Assembly: GCA_013362835.1 (NCBI GenBank)
Contig: JABFVJ010000313.1
Coordinates: 1-16,717, forward strand
Origin: Nonomuraea sp.
GTDB lineage: Bacteria; Actinomycetota; Actinomycetes; Streptosporangiales; Streptosporangiaceae
Direction of reading: 5' to 3'
DNA length: 16,717 nucleotides
The notes below the pieces were generated by a model. The model was given only the letters and a program-made list of their open reading frames with translations, had not been told where the DNA came from and did no database searches. Of this stretch, positions 1 to 7,468 are shown one piece after another. The position numbers and the translations under genes are program-made. Numbering within the stretch: the first letter of the stretch is position 1; each line of letters opens with the position of its first letter.

Positions 1-753
1 ATGGGCGACAGCAGGCGGGCGTACCGGTTCCTGGTCCCCGAGCTGGTGGCGGCGGGTTTCCGGGTGGCGAGCATGGACCTGCGCGGCCACGGCGACTCCA
101 GCCTCGGCTGGTCCTCCTACACCCGCACCGACAGCGCGGGCGACATCCTCGCGCTGGTCCGCCACCTCGGCGGCCCGGCGGTCCTGGTGGGTCACTCGTT
201 CGCGGGCGGGGCGGTCACGATCGCCGGCGCGCAGGCGCCCGAGCTGGTCGGCGGCGTGGTGGAGCTCGGCCCGTTCACCCGGGCACAGAAGATGGACGGC
301 GGCGGCCTGCTGCGCAACGGTCACCACCGCAAGGGCATCTCGCTGCTGCTCGGCACCGCGATCATGCGCAGCGTCGGGTTGTGGAAGAAGTACTTCGACC
401 ACGCCATGCCGGCCGTCAAGCCCGCCGACTATTCCGAGTACGTCGCCGCGCTCGAAGCCGACCTGCGCAGGCCGGGCCGGATGGCCGTGGTCTCCAAGAT
501 GGGCCAGTCCGCCCCGCTCGACGCCGGCGCCGAGCTGCCCAACCTCGCCTGCGACGCGCTGGTCGTGATGGGCACGCTCGACCCCGACTGGGCCGACCCG
601 CGCGCCGAGGCCGACGGCATCGTCGCCGCCATGCCGGCCGGGCGGGGCACGGTCGTCATGATCGAGGGCGCGGGCCACTACCCCCACGCCCAGTTCCCCT
701 CGCAGGTGGCGGCGGCCCTGCTGCCCTTCGTCAAGGAGCACGCGCGTGGCTAG
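1..753 (+). CDS. alpha/beta hydrolase, 5' end outside the window
   Basis: Serine hydrolase of the alpha/beta fold, cytoplasmic, substrate unknown. The nucleophile elbow GHSFAG places the catalytic serine at residue 66 of the visible part. A plausible acid is D194 (GTLDPD) and the catalytic histidine is H226 (GAGHYPH). The frame opens at the first base with MGDSRRAYRFL, which in this family normally follows the HG oxyanion motif of the first strand-loop. That motif is absent, so the true start is very probably upstream and this ATG is internal. The 250 visible residues cover nearly all the rest of the fold, including the cap region around residues 90-160. The stop overlaps the start of the following TetR gene by 8 bases, so the two are co-translated and the regulator may sense the hydrolase's substrate or product (inference). 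An esterase, a C-C hydrolase or a haloperoxidase-like enzyme are all possible. Confidence 0.85.
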   Translation: MGDSRRAYRFLVPELVAAGFRVASMDLRGHGDSSLGWSSYTRTDSAGDILALVRHLGGPAVLVGHSFAGGAVTIAGAQAPELVGGVVELGPFTRAQKMDGGGLLRNGHHRKGISLLLGTAIMRSVGLWKKYFDHAMPAVKPADYSEYVAALEADLRRPGRMAVVSKMGQSAPLDAGAELPNLACDALVVMGTLDPDWADPRAEADGIVAAMPAGRGTVVMIEGAGHYPHAQFPSQVAAALLPFVKEHARG

Positions 754-1300
754 GGCGGCGCTGTCCCGGGAGTCGGTCGTCGACCTGGCCGTGCGCGAGG
801 TGGACGAGGGCGGGCCGGAAGCCCTGACACTGTCGGCGGTCGCCGCTCGGGCCGGGGTCGCCACGCCGTCGCTGTACAAGCACGTACGCAACCTCGCCGA
901 GCTGCGCGAGCTGATGTCGGCGCGGATCGCCGACGAGATCTCCGACGAGCTGGGCCGGGCGGTGCTCGGCCGCTCGGGCGACGAGGCGCTGGGCGCGCTC
1001 ATGGACGCCTGGCGCGCCTACGTCACCCGCCACCCGCACCGCTACGCGATGGTCGTCCAGCAGCCCCATCCCAGCATGCGGGCGGCCGGCGACCGCCTGG
1101 TGGGCGTCATGCTCGCGGCCCTGCGCGGCTACGGGCTGGAGGACTCCGGCGCGATCCACGCGGCCCGCTGCCTGCGCGCGGCGGTGCACGGGTTCGCGGT
1201 GCTGGAGTCGGCGGGCGCGTTCGGGCTGCCCGAGAAGCTCGACGAGAGCTACGACCTGCTCAAACACATGATCGTCGCCGGGCTCACGACCCCCCGATGA
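746..1300 (+). CDS. TetR/AcrR-family regulator, WHG-type C-terminal domain
   Basis: One-component DNA-binding repressor of 184 residues. The N-terminal helix-turn-helix spans about residues 10-50 (LTLSAVAARAGV, then PSLYKHV), in the usual TetR position. The C-terminal half, with HPHRYAMV and AVHGFAVLESAGAFG, resembles the WHG (TetR_C_33) ligand-binding domain; this family call is from memory of the pattern. The start is GTG at 746, preceded by a strong AAGGAG at 733-738 with a 7-base gap, inside the end of the alpha/beta hydrolase gene. That overlap implies translational coupling and suggests the hydrolase is part of its regulon. Its stop lies three bases before the convergent lipB stop, leaving no room for a terminator between them. 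Confidence 0.9.
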   Translation: MARAALSRESVVDLAVREVDEGGPEALTLSAVAARAGVATPSLYKHVRNLAELRELMSARIADEISDELGRAVLGRSGDEALGALMDAWRAYVTRHPHRYAMVVQQPHPSMRAAGDRLVGVMLAALRGYGLEDSGAIHAARCLRAAVHGFAVLESAGAFGLPEKLDESYDLLKHMIVAGLTTPR

Positions 1301-1303
1301 GGG

Positions 1304-1939
1304 TCAGGACGCCTCGAAGGCGGCGGCCACGACGGACCTGACCTCTTCCATCGTGATCGAGCCCAGCTCTCGCTTGAGCGAGGTCATGTCCACGTCGGGC
1401 ATGCCGCAGGCCACGGCCCAGTGCCACGGCGTGAGATCGCCGTCGACGTTGAGCGCGAACCCGTGGCTGGTGACGCCCCTGCTCTGCCGCATGCCGATCG
1501 AGACGATCTTGCGGCCGGTCTCGGACGTCCAGACGCCGGTCAGCAGCTCGGACCCGGGGGGCGTGTCGCGCCGCTCGGCGGGCAGGCCGAGCTTGCCCAG
1601 CGCCTCCACCAGGCGCAGCTCCACCTCGCGGACGTAGTCGACGATGCCCTGGTCCTCGGTGAGCTTGACGACGAGGTAGCCGACGAGCTGGCCGGGGCCG
1701 TGGTAGGTGAGCTGCCCGCCGCGCCCGGTCTCCAGCACGGGGATGCCGCGCGCGGGGTCGGGCAGGTGCTCCATCGGGGTGCGCCGGCCGATCGTGTAGA
1801 CGGGCGGGTGGCTGAGCAGCCAGAGCGTGTCCGGCCGTTCGTCGCGCTGGCGCTGCCCGACGAGGTCGGTCATGCGCTCCATCGCCGAGTCGTAGTCGAC
1901 GAGATCGTCTTGGATGAGTGTCAGCGGCCTTGCCCTCAT
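1304..1939 (-). CDS. lipB: lipoyl(octanoyl) transferase LipB
   Basis: Transfers octanoyl from octanoyl-ACP to the lipoyl domains of 2-oxoacid dehydrogenases and GcvH, the first step of lipoate assembly; cytoplasmic. The protein has 211 residues, normal for the family. Family motifs are clear: RGGQLTYHGPGQ at 73-84, the catalytic lysine K144 in GRKIVSIGMR, and the catalytic cysteine C178 in ACGMPDV, spaced as in E. coli LipB (K135/C169). The usual PCGI context is ACGM here. The ATG at 1939 overlaps the TGA of the upstream TetR-type repressor gene (ATGA), and a GAAGG abuts the start, so translation is probably coupled. No lipA is visible. This may be a second copy or a displaced sole copy. Its location behind a drug-type repressor is odd for a housekeeping gene. 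Confidence 0.93.
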   Translation of the reverse strand: MRARPLTLIQDDLVDYDSAMERMTDLVGQRQRDERPDTLWLLSHPPVYTIGRRTPMEHLPDPARGIPVLETGRGGQLTYHGPGQLVGYLVVKLTEDQGIVDYVREVELRLVEALGKLGLPAERRDTPPGSELLTGVWTSETGRKIVSIGMRQSRGVTSHGFALNVDGDLTPWHWAVACGMPDVDMTSLKRELGSITMEEVRSVVAAAFEAS

Positions 1940-2493
1940 CCTTCGAGGATATGCCGCAGCCCGGACACCAGAGCACTCAGCCCGAACTCGAAGTCGCCGT
2001 CGGGGTCCTCCTCGGGCCGCGCCTCCAGCGGCACCGGCGCGCCCCGCTCGTCGATCGCCGAGCCGAGCGCGAACCTGCCGACCGAGATCAGCCCCCTGAT
2101 CGCCTGCTCCGGGGTGAACCCCGCGTCCGTCAGCGGCCTGATCAGCTCGGGGACCTGCGCCAGCCGGCGCGGCGTCGGCCTCGACCCGGCGTGGACCAGC
2201 GCCCCGTCACGGTACGACAGCAGCGTGCGGCGGATCACCCGCCCCCGCTCCATGAGCCAGTTGTCCCACGCCTGGCCGGGCTCGGGCACGTCGATGCGCT
2301 CCAAGGTGCCGGCGAGCATCGCCTCGGCCATCTCGTCGAGCAGCTCCTGCTTGTTCTTGAAATGCCAGTAGAGGGCCGGCTGCTTGACGCCCAGCTCCTC
2401 GGCCAGGCGGCGGGTGGTCAGCCCGTCGACGCCGACCTCGTTGAGCAGCTTCAACGCCGCGCGTACGACCGTCTCCCGTTCCACGCTTGACAA
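1936..2493 (-). CDS. TetR-type repressor closely resembling tetracycline repressors
   Basis: Repressor of 185 residues that aligns from its first residue with Tn10 TetR, as I recall that sequence. The recognition region is almost the same: LTTRRLAEELGV (residues 25-36), then QPALYWH (38-44) and K48, so Q38, P39, Y42, W43, H44 and K48 are retained and T40 is A. Core effector positions differ: the equivalent of H64 is L64 and that of N82 is R83, whereas H100 and R104 are kept as H101 and R105 (LVHAGSRPT). It probably binds tetO-like sites but not Mg-tetracycline in the classical way (inference). The start is TTG at 2493, chosen because MSSVERE matches MSRLDKS of TetR. GTG at 2484 is the alternative. 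No Shine-Dalgarno is seen, and the first operator abuts the start codon. It is divergent from the monooxygenase and coupled to lipB. Confidence 0.92.
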   Translation of the reverse strand: MSSVERETVVRAALKLLNEVGVDGLTTRRLAEELGVKQPALYWHFKNKQELLDEMAEAMLAGTLERIDVPEPGQAWDNWLMERGRVIRRTLLSYRDGALVHAGSRPTPRRLAQVPELIRPLTDAGFTPEQAIRGLISVGRFALGSAIDERGAPVPLEARPEEDPDGDFEFGLSALVSGLRHILEG

Positions 2494-2545
2494 CTTATCA
2501 AAGATAAGGCTTTATCGTTGATAAGCACTTATCGATGATAAGGAG
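2487..2545 (+). promoter_or_regulatory. divergent control region with three tetO-like operators
   Basis: Three 15-base palindromes share the core TTATC-N3-GATAA. They lie at 2494-2508 (CTTATCAAAGATAAG, perfect), 2511-2525 (TTTATCGTTGATAAG, outer pair mismatched) and 2528-2542 (CTTATCGATGATAAG, perfect). Their centres at 2501, 2518 and 2535 are exactly 17 bases apart. The TATC-N3-GATA core is that of classical tet operators. A consensus -35 TTGACA on the plus strand lies at 2487-2492 and overlaps the repressor start. The matching -10 is poor (CTTTAT at 2510-2515, spacing 17) and falls in or beside the second operator. AAGGAG at 2540-2545 serves the monooxygenase ATG at 2554. Binding by the adjacent TetR-type protein would block both directions (inference). 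Confidence 0.85.
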
Positions 2546-2553
2546 TTTCGGAC

Positions 2554-4107
2554 ATGGACGTCATCGTCGTAGGAGCCGGGCCCGTCGGCCTGATGCTGGC
2601 CTGCGAGCTGCGCCTGCACGGCATCCGCACGCTCGTGCTCGACCGGCTCGACGCGCCTACCGGGCTGTCCAAGGCGCTCAACCTGCATCCGCGCTCGGTC
2701 GACACGTTCGCGATGCGCGGGCTGCTCGACCGGTTCGAGGACGCGCCCCGGCTGCCGTTGCAGCACTTCGCGGGCATGCGGCTGCTCGACCTGACGCGGA
2801 CCAGGACGCCGCACCCGTACGGGCTGCTGGTCCCGCAGGCGCGGGTGGAGGAGGTGCTGGAGAAGCGGGCCCTGGAGCTGGGCGCGGAGATCCGCCGGGG
2901 CTGCGCGGTGACCGGCCTGGCCCAGGACGAGTCGGGCGTCACGGTCGAGACCGGCGACGGCACGACGTTCAGGGCGAGCTGGCTGGCCGGCTGCGACGGC
3001 GGCCGGAGCACCGTACGCAAACTGGCCGGGATCGCCTTCCCCGGCACCACCGCCACCCTCGCCGGCTACGTCGGCGACGTCGTGGTCACCGGCGGGACGG
3101 CCACCGGCTGGGTACGCAGCGGCAGCGGCCTGCTGCTGTGGCCGTTCATCGGCCCCGGCGGCGCGACCAGGATCCTGACCGTCGACTACGGGCGCACGCA
3201 CGACGACAGGGACGCGCCGGTGACGATCGAGGAGTTCGGGGCCGGCGTGCGGCGGCACCTCGGCGAGCGCACCCCCGAGATCGCCGAGGCGGTCTGGCTG
3301 TCACGCTTCTCCGACGCCGCCCGGCAGGCCGAGCGCTACCGGGCCGGCCGGGTGTTCCTGGCCGGGGACGCGGCCCACGTGCACATGCCGTTCGGCGGCC
3401 AGGGGATGAACACAGGCTTGCAGGACGCGGCCAACCTGGGCTGGAAACTGGCCCTGGCCGTACGCGGGCGGGCCCCCGACGGGCTGCTCGACACCTACCA
3501 CGCCGAACGCCACCCGGTCGCCGCGTCCGTGCTGGAGAACACGCTGCAGCAGGTCACGCTGGGCGCCCCGGACGACGGGACGACCCGGCTGCGCGACCTG
3601 TTCGCCCAGCTCATGACCGTCCCGGAGGCCAACAGGCTGCTGGCCGAGGACGTGAGCGCGGTGTCGGTGCGCTACGAGGGCGGCGGCCACCCGCTGGTCG
3701 GCGCGTACATGCCCGAGGCGCTGCGCCTGGACGACGGGCGCGGCCTGCTCGTGACCCCCGACGGGGGCCCCGCCGAACAAAAGGCCGCGCGGTGGGCCGG
3801 CCGGGTGCGGGTGACGCGCGGCGCGGCCGGGCTGCTGGTGCGGCCCGACGGTTACGTCGCCTGGGCCGAGCCCTGCGAGGAGCCGCTGGAAGCGGCTCTC
3901 ACCCGCTGGTTCGGCCCGGCGCAGGCGTCAGTGGGCGTATCCCTTCGGCTCTTCCGGGACGAGGATCCACATGGCGACGTAGACCACCCAGAGCGGGCCG
4001 GGGATGAGCGACAGCAGCAGCCAGAGGATGCGGACGAGGGTCGGGGGCAGGCCCATCTTGTCGGCGAGCCCGCCGCAGACGCCGGCCAGAATCCTGTGCT
4101 CCCTTGA
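2554..4107 (+). CDS. FAD-dependent monooxygenase, Rox/aromatic hydroxylase type
   Basis: Flavoprotein hydroxylase using NAD(P)H and O2 on an aromatic or polyketide-like substrate; cytoplasmic. The Rossmann FAD motif is GAGPVG (7-12). The DG motif is GCDGGRSTVRK (D148) and the GD motif is GRVFLAGDAAH (D272), followed by GGQGMNTGLQDAANLGWKL. Order, spacing and the C-terminal end (RPDGYVAWA, RWFGPAQ near residue 457) match rifampicin monooxygenase Rox and related group A hydroxylases. AAGGAG lies 8 bases before the ATG. Oddly, no stop follows the normal family end. The frame continues 59 residues, acidic and Q-rich, antisense through the pspC-like gene to TGA at 4105-4107, so the tail is probably not functional sequence. 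Regulation is probably by the divergent TetR-type protein at three operators. Rifamycin inactivation, tetracycline-like substrates or a biosynthetic hydroxylation are all possible. Confidence 0.9.
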   Translation: MDVIVVGAGPVGLMLACELRLHGIRTLVLDRLDAPTGLSKALNLHPRSVDTFAMRGLLDRFEDAPRLPLQHFAGMRLLDLTRTRTPHPYGLLVPQARVEEVLEKRALELGAEIRRGCAVTGLAQDESGVTVETGDGTTFRASWLAGCDGGRSTVRKLAGIAFPGTTATLAGYVGDVVVTGGTATGWVRSGSGLLLWPFIGPGGATRILTVDYGRTHDDRDAPVTIEEFGAGVRRHLGERTPEIAEAVWLSRFSDAARQAERYRAGRVFLAGDAAHVHMPFGGQGMNTGLQDAANLGWKLALAVRGRAPDGLLDTYHAERHPVAASVLENTLQQVTLGAPDDGTTRLRDLFAQLMTVPEANRLLAEDVSAVSVRYEGGGHPLVGAYMPEALRLDDGRGLLVTPDGGPAEQKAARWAGRVRVTRGAAGLLVRPDGYVAWAEPCEEPLEAALTRWFGPAQASVGVSLRLFRDEDPHGDVDHPERAGDERQQQPEDADEGRGQAHLVGEPAADAGQNPVLP

Positions 4108-4116
4108 GCGGTACAT
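3928..4116 (-). CDS. small PspC-domain membrane protein
   Basis: Protein of 62 residues that is essentially one PspC domain: MYRSREHRILAGVCGGLADK, then a hydrophobic segment at about 28-53 (ILWLLLSLIPGPLWVVYVAMWILV) and a short PEEP tail. PspC-like proteins are inner-membrane components of envelope-stress responses; small stand-alone versions are common in actinobacteria and their role is poorly known. The ATG at 4116 has a good ribosome-binding site, GGAGG with a 6-base gap (complement of 4123-4127). It follows the HAD-like gene on the same strand after about 62 bases and might be read from the same transcript. The whole gene lies antisense to the 3' extension of the monooxygenase frame. The domain signature and good initiation site favour this gene over the opposite-strand frame as the real coding sequence here. 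Confidence 0.88.
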   Translation of the reverse strand: MYRSREHRILAGVCGGLADKMGLPPTLVRILWLLLSLIPGPLWVVYVAMWILVPEEPKGYAH

Positions 4117-4178
4117 GCTGTTCCTCCGTGTCGTGATGACCTACTGGGAGAACGGACGGCCCGGCCGCCGTGATCCCG

Positions 4179-4688
4179 TCAGGAACCCTGAGAAAACCCT
4201 GTAAGGGTCAGCCATTCATGTGCCATGCCCAGATGTTCCCTGGTCAGTCCCCGCCGGGGGTCGATGTGGATCAGCAGGAAATCCGCCAGACCCTGATGCA
4301 CCCTGAGGTATTCCTCGTCCTCGGCCCACACCTGGTCGTCGAACCACACGAACGGCCGCCGCCCGGCGTACGCGGCCACGTGCGGGGTCTTGAACATCTC
4401 CCCGTGCTCGCTCGGCGTCCGGTCGGGGCCCAGCGGGATGACCGGGAGCGAGGGCAGGCCGATCCTGGGGGCGATCCACTCGTTGGCGTGGTGCTCCCAG
4501 GTGGTGGCCCACACCAGCTCGGCGCCCGTGCTCAGGGCCAGGTCGAGGAGCCTGCGGCCGTGCCTGGGGTTGAGGTGCACGGTGTAGACCTGGGCGCCGA
4601 TGGTGCAGCGGTAGCGCCTGAAGTCGGGGGTCGCCGCGCCCATCGGGTTGAGTACGCCGTCGACGTCGAGCAGGAGCAGGGGTTTCAC
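4179..4688 (-). CDS. HAD-like hydrolase domain protein
   Basis: Protein of 169 residues with a haloacid-dehalogenase-type core. Motif I is LLLLDVDGVLN, with D8 as nucleophile and D10 as acid/base. A motif II-like TTW lies at residues 62-64, a motif III lysine candidate is K100 (EMFKTPHV), and motif IV is WFDDQVW with D117/D118. A short insert replaces a large cap, as in the compact HAD proteins related to the domain found in Swiss-army-knife RNA-repair proteins (family assignment from memory). The physiological substrate is unknown; phosphatase activity is the default guess. The start is GTG at 4688, overlapping the TGA of the AraC-type gene (GTGA), so it is translationally coupled to that regulator. 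A longer in-frame ORF exists upstream but is a shadow of the AraC gene. Confidence 0.85.
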   Translation of the reverse strand: MKPLLLLDVDGVLNPMGAATPDFRRYRCTIGAQVYTVHLNPRHGRRLLDLALSTGAELVWATTWEHHANEWIAPRIGLPSLPVIPLGPDRTPSEHGEMFKTPHVAAYAGRRPFVWFDDQVWAEDEEYLRVHQGLADFLLIHIDPRRGLTREHLGMAHEWLTLTGFSQGS

Positions 4689-5605
4689 CTCGCGGCCCCG
4701 GCCCGGTGCTCCTGGGGGCTGACGCCGCGTACGCGCTTGAAGGCGGCGCTGAGCGCGAACGGGCTGCCGTAGCCGACCTTCCTCGCCACCGAGCCGATCG
4801 TGGCGTCGGGCTCGCGCAGCAGGTCGGCGGCGAGCGCGAGCCGCCAGTCGGTGAGGAAGGCCATCGGCGGCTCCCCGACCAGGTCGGTGAACCGTCTGGC
4901 CAGCGCGGCCCTGGAGACGCCCACCTCGGTGGCGAGCGAGGCGACCGTCCACGGGTGGGCGGGGTTGTGGTGCAGCATCCGCATGGCCCTGCCCACGATC
5001 GGGTCGCTCATCGCGCGGTACCAGGCGGGCGCCTCGTGGGTGGCGAACCACGACCGCAGGACCGCGATCAGCAGCAGGTCGAGCAGCCGGTCGAGGACCG
5101 CCGACTGGCCGGGGTCGTCCTTGACGATCTCGGCGCCGAGCAGCGAGATGACCGGGCCGCCCGGCTGCGTGATCAGCGCGGGCAGCGCGTTCAGCAGCCG
5201 CCTGCTGACCTCGCCCTCGATCGCGTAAGTCCCGGTGATGAGCACGGTCCCGCCGTCGGGGTTGTTGCCCCAGGTGCGGACGCCGAGGTCCATCGACTGG
5301 TACAGCGACTCGCCGTCGATCGTGGTGCAGCGCTGGCCGGGGTGGATGACGATCTGCGGCTCGGTCGCGGGGGCGTCGGCCACGACGTACGGGTCGGGCC
5401 CCCGCACGATCGCGACCTGCCCGGGATCGAGGCGCACCGGTTCGCCCTCGCCGAGCAGCAGCCACGCCTCCCCCGACACCAGCGCCACGAGCGTGAGCGG
5501 GGCCTCGTCCTGGATGCGCATCGACCACGGCGGATCGAGGATCGAGCGGAGCAGGAAGGCGCTGCGGGCTCTCGGGCCGTCGAGCAACGCCGCGAGCTGA
5601 TCCAT
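4685..5605 (-). CDS. AraC-family regulator with N-terminal cupin
   Basis: Regulator of 306 residues. The N-terminal two thirds are a cupin-like sensor (DEAPLTLVALVSGEAWLLLGEG, then RLDPGQVAIVRGPDPYVV), of the Cupin_6 type common in actinobacterial AraC proteins. The last 100 residues form the double helix-turn-helix: WTVASLATEVGVSRAALARRF, then IGSVARKVGYGSPFALSAAFKR and GVSPQEHR. I chose ATG at 5605 because MDQLAALLDGPRARSAF looks like the conserved family start. An in-frame ATG at 5644 would add 13 residues, and neither has a clear Shine-Dalgarno. Regulators of this type often sit next to, and divergent from, an NAD(P)-binding oxidoreductase gene; here only a remnant of such a gene is seen at 5676-5785. 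The 3' end overlaps the HAD-like gene by four bases. Confidence 0.88.
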   Translation of the reverse strand: MDQLAALLDGPRARSAFLLRSILDPPWSMRIQDEAPLTLVALVSGEAWLLLGEGEPVRLDPGQVAIVRGPDPYVVADAPATEPQIVIHPGQRCTTIDGESLYQSMDLGVRTWGNNPDGGTVLITGTYAIEGEVSRRLLNALPALITQPGGPVISLLGAEIVKDDPGQSAVLDRLLDLLLIAVLRSWFATHEAPAWYRAMSDPIVGRAMRMLHHNPAHPWTVASLATEVGVSRAALARRFTDLVGEPPMAFLTDWRLALAADLLREPDATIGSVARKVGYGSPFALSAAFKRVRGVSPQEHRAGAAR

Positions 5606-5675
5606 GGGTAGACGATCGCATATGGGATGACGCTTCTCAACCATGGAGAGTCTTATCGGTATGACGGCTTACTAG

Positions 5676-5777
5676 ATGCATCACGCTTTTGGTACTGGGC
5701 GGCACCGGCAAGACCGGCCGACGTGCTCGACGGCCGTGACGCCCACCTGTCGGACGGCGTACGGCAGGTGCCCGGAC

Positions 5778-5785
<8 letters not shown>
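5676..5785 (+). pseudogene. remnant of an NmrA-like NAD(P)-binding gene
   Basis: Two short coding fragments lie back to back in different frames. From 5680, one frame reads ITLLVLGGTGKTGRR, the N-terminal strand and GGxGxxGR dinucleotide-binding loop of an NmrA-like/atypical SDR protein. An ATG sits at 5676, one base out of frame with it. From 5723 the next frame reads VLDGRDAHLSDGVRQVPG, which I recognise as a C-terminal stretch common in the same family (VLDGRNAHLxDGVxRALGR). The roughly 200 residues normally between are missing. The simplest reading is an internal deletion plus small frameshifts in a gene once transcribed away from the AraC gene. The assignment rests on memory of family patterns. 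The end overlaps the stop of the ABC ATPase gene. Confidence 0.6.
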
Positions 5786-6526
<741 letters not shown>

Positions 6527-6527
<1 letters not shown>

Positions 6528-7468
6528 CAGGGCTCCACCAGGTGGCAGGCGGCCGCGCCGCCGGGGACGGGGACGAGCTCGGGCCGCGTCCGCGAGCAGT
6601 CGTCCACAGCCTGTGGGCAGCGCGGCGCGAACGGGCAGCCGGTGAAGGCGTCGTCGAGCGAGGGCGGGCGGCCGGGGATGGGCCGGATGGGACGGGGGTC
6701 GCCGAGCTCGGGGGTGCAGGCGAGCAGCCCGGCCGTGTAGGGGTGGCGCGGGTCCTCGAACAGCTCCTTGGCCGGGCGGGACTCGACCACGGTTCCGGCG
6801 TACAGGACGTGGACGCGGTCGCAGAGGGAGGCGGCCAGGTGCAGGTCGTGGGTGATGAACAGCATGCCGAGCCCGCGTTCGGCCTGGATCGTGCGGAGCA
6901 GGGCGAGCGTCTCGGCCTGGGTGGTGACGTCGAGGGCGCTCGTGGCCTCGTCGGCCAGCAGCAACGCCGGGTCGGCGGCGAGGGCGGCGGCGATCACGAC
7001 CCGCTGGAGCATGCCGCCCGACAGCTCGTGCGGGTACTGCCGCAGCCGCAGCTCAGGCTCGCGCAGGCCGACGGCGGCCAGCAGGTCGAGGGCCCGCGCC
7101 CGCGCCTCGGCCTTGGGACGGCCCAGCGTGTGGACCATGCGCTCGGTCAGGAAGTCGCCGATCCTGCGTACGGGGTTGAGCGACGACCGCGGATCCTGGT
7201 AGATCATCGAGACCTTCGAGGCCCGCAGGTCACGCAGCGCGGCGGGAGCCATGGTCAGCACGTCGTCGCCGGAGACCAGCACCCGGCCCGACACCCGCGC
7301 CCGCTGCGGCAGCAGGCGCAGCACCGAGCGGGCGATGGTCGACTTGCCCGAGCCCGACTCGCCCACCAGGCCCACGATCTCTCCCGGGCCCACGGTGAGC
7401 GACACGTCGCGCAGGATCGGCCGCCGGCCGCCCGCCTCGATCGTCAGGCCCTCGATCGAGAGCAGCAT
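6527..7468 (-). CDS. dipeptide/oligopeptide ABC transporter ATPase, DppD/OppD-like
   Basis: First ATPase of the importer, 313 residues. Walker A is GESGSGKS (36-43), followed by YQDPRSSLNP around the Q-loop, the signature LSGGM (149-153), Walker B LLLADE (169-174) and H207 in FITHDLH. The C-terminal oligopeptide-transporter extension is complete: HPYTAGLL, then GCPFAPRCPQAVDDC and ACHL. These four cysteines match those that coordinate an iron-sulfur cluster in DppD-type subunits. The start is ATG at 7468, overlapping the permease TGA by one base, with GAGGGGG a few bases upstream on the minus strand. GTG at 7471 is possible. The longer ORF reaching 7810 is a shadow. Confidence 0.93.

Noticed and set aside
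2494..2553. A rifamycin-associated element (RAE) as expected near rox-type genes
   Set aside because: I looked for the GC-rich inverted repeat of the RAE and saw only AT-rich tetO-like palindromes, so regulation by a RAE is not supported.
2535..4007. A 490-codon frame overlapping the monooxygenase
   Set aside because: Shifted frame of the monooxygenase gene with arginine/proline-rich shadow composition and no recognisable motif.
4141..4210. A possible terminator around the repeated ACCCTG near the end of the HAD-like gene
   Set aside because: The stems are short, lie largely within the coding sequence and lack a T run; too weak to call.
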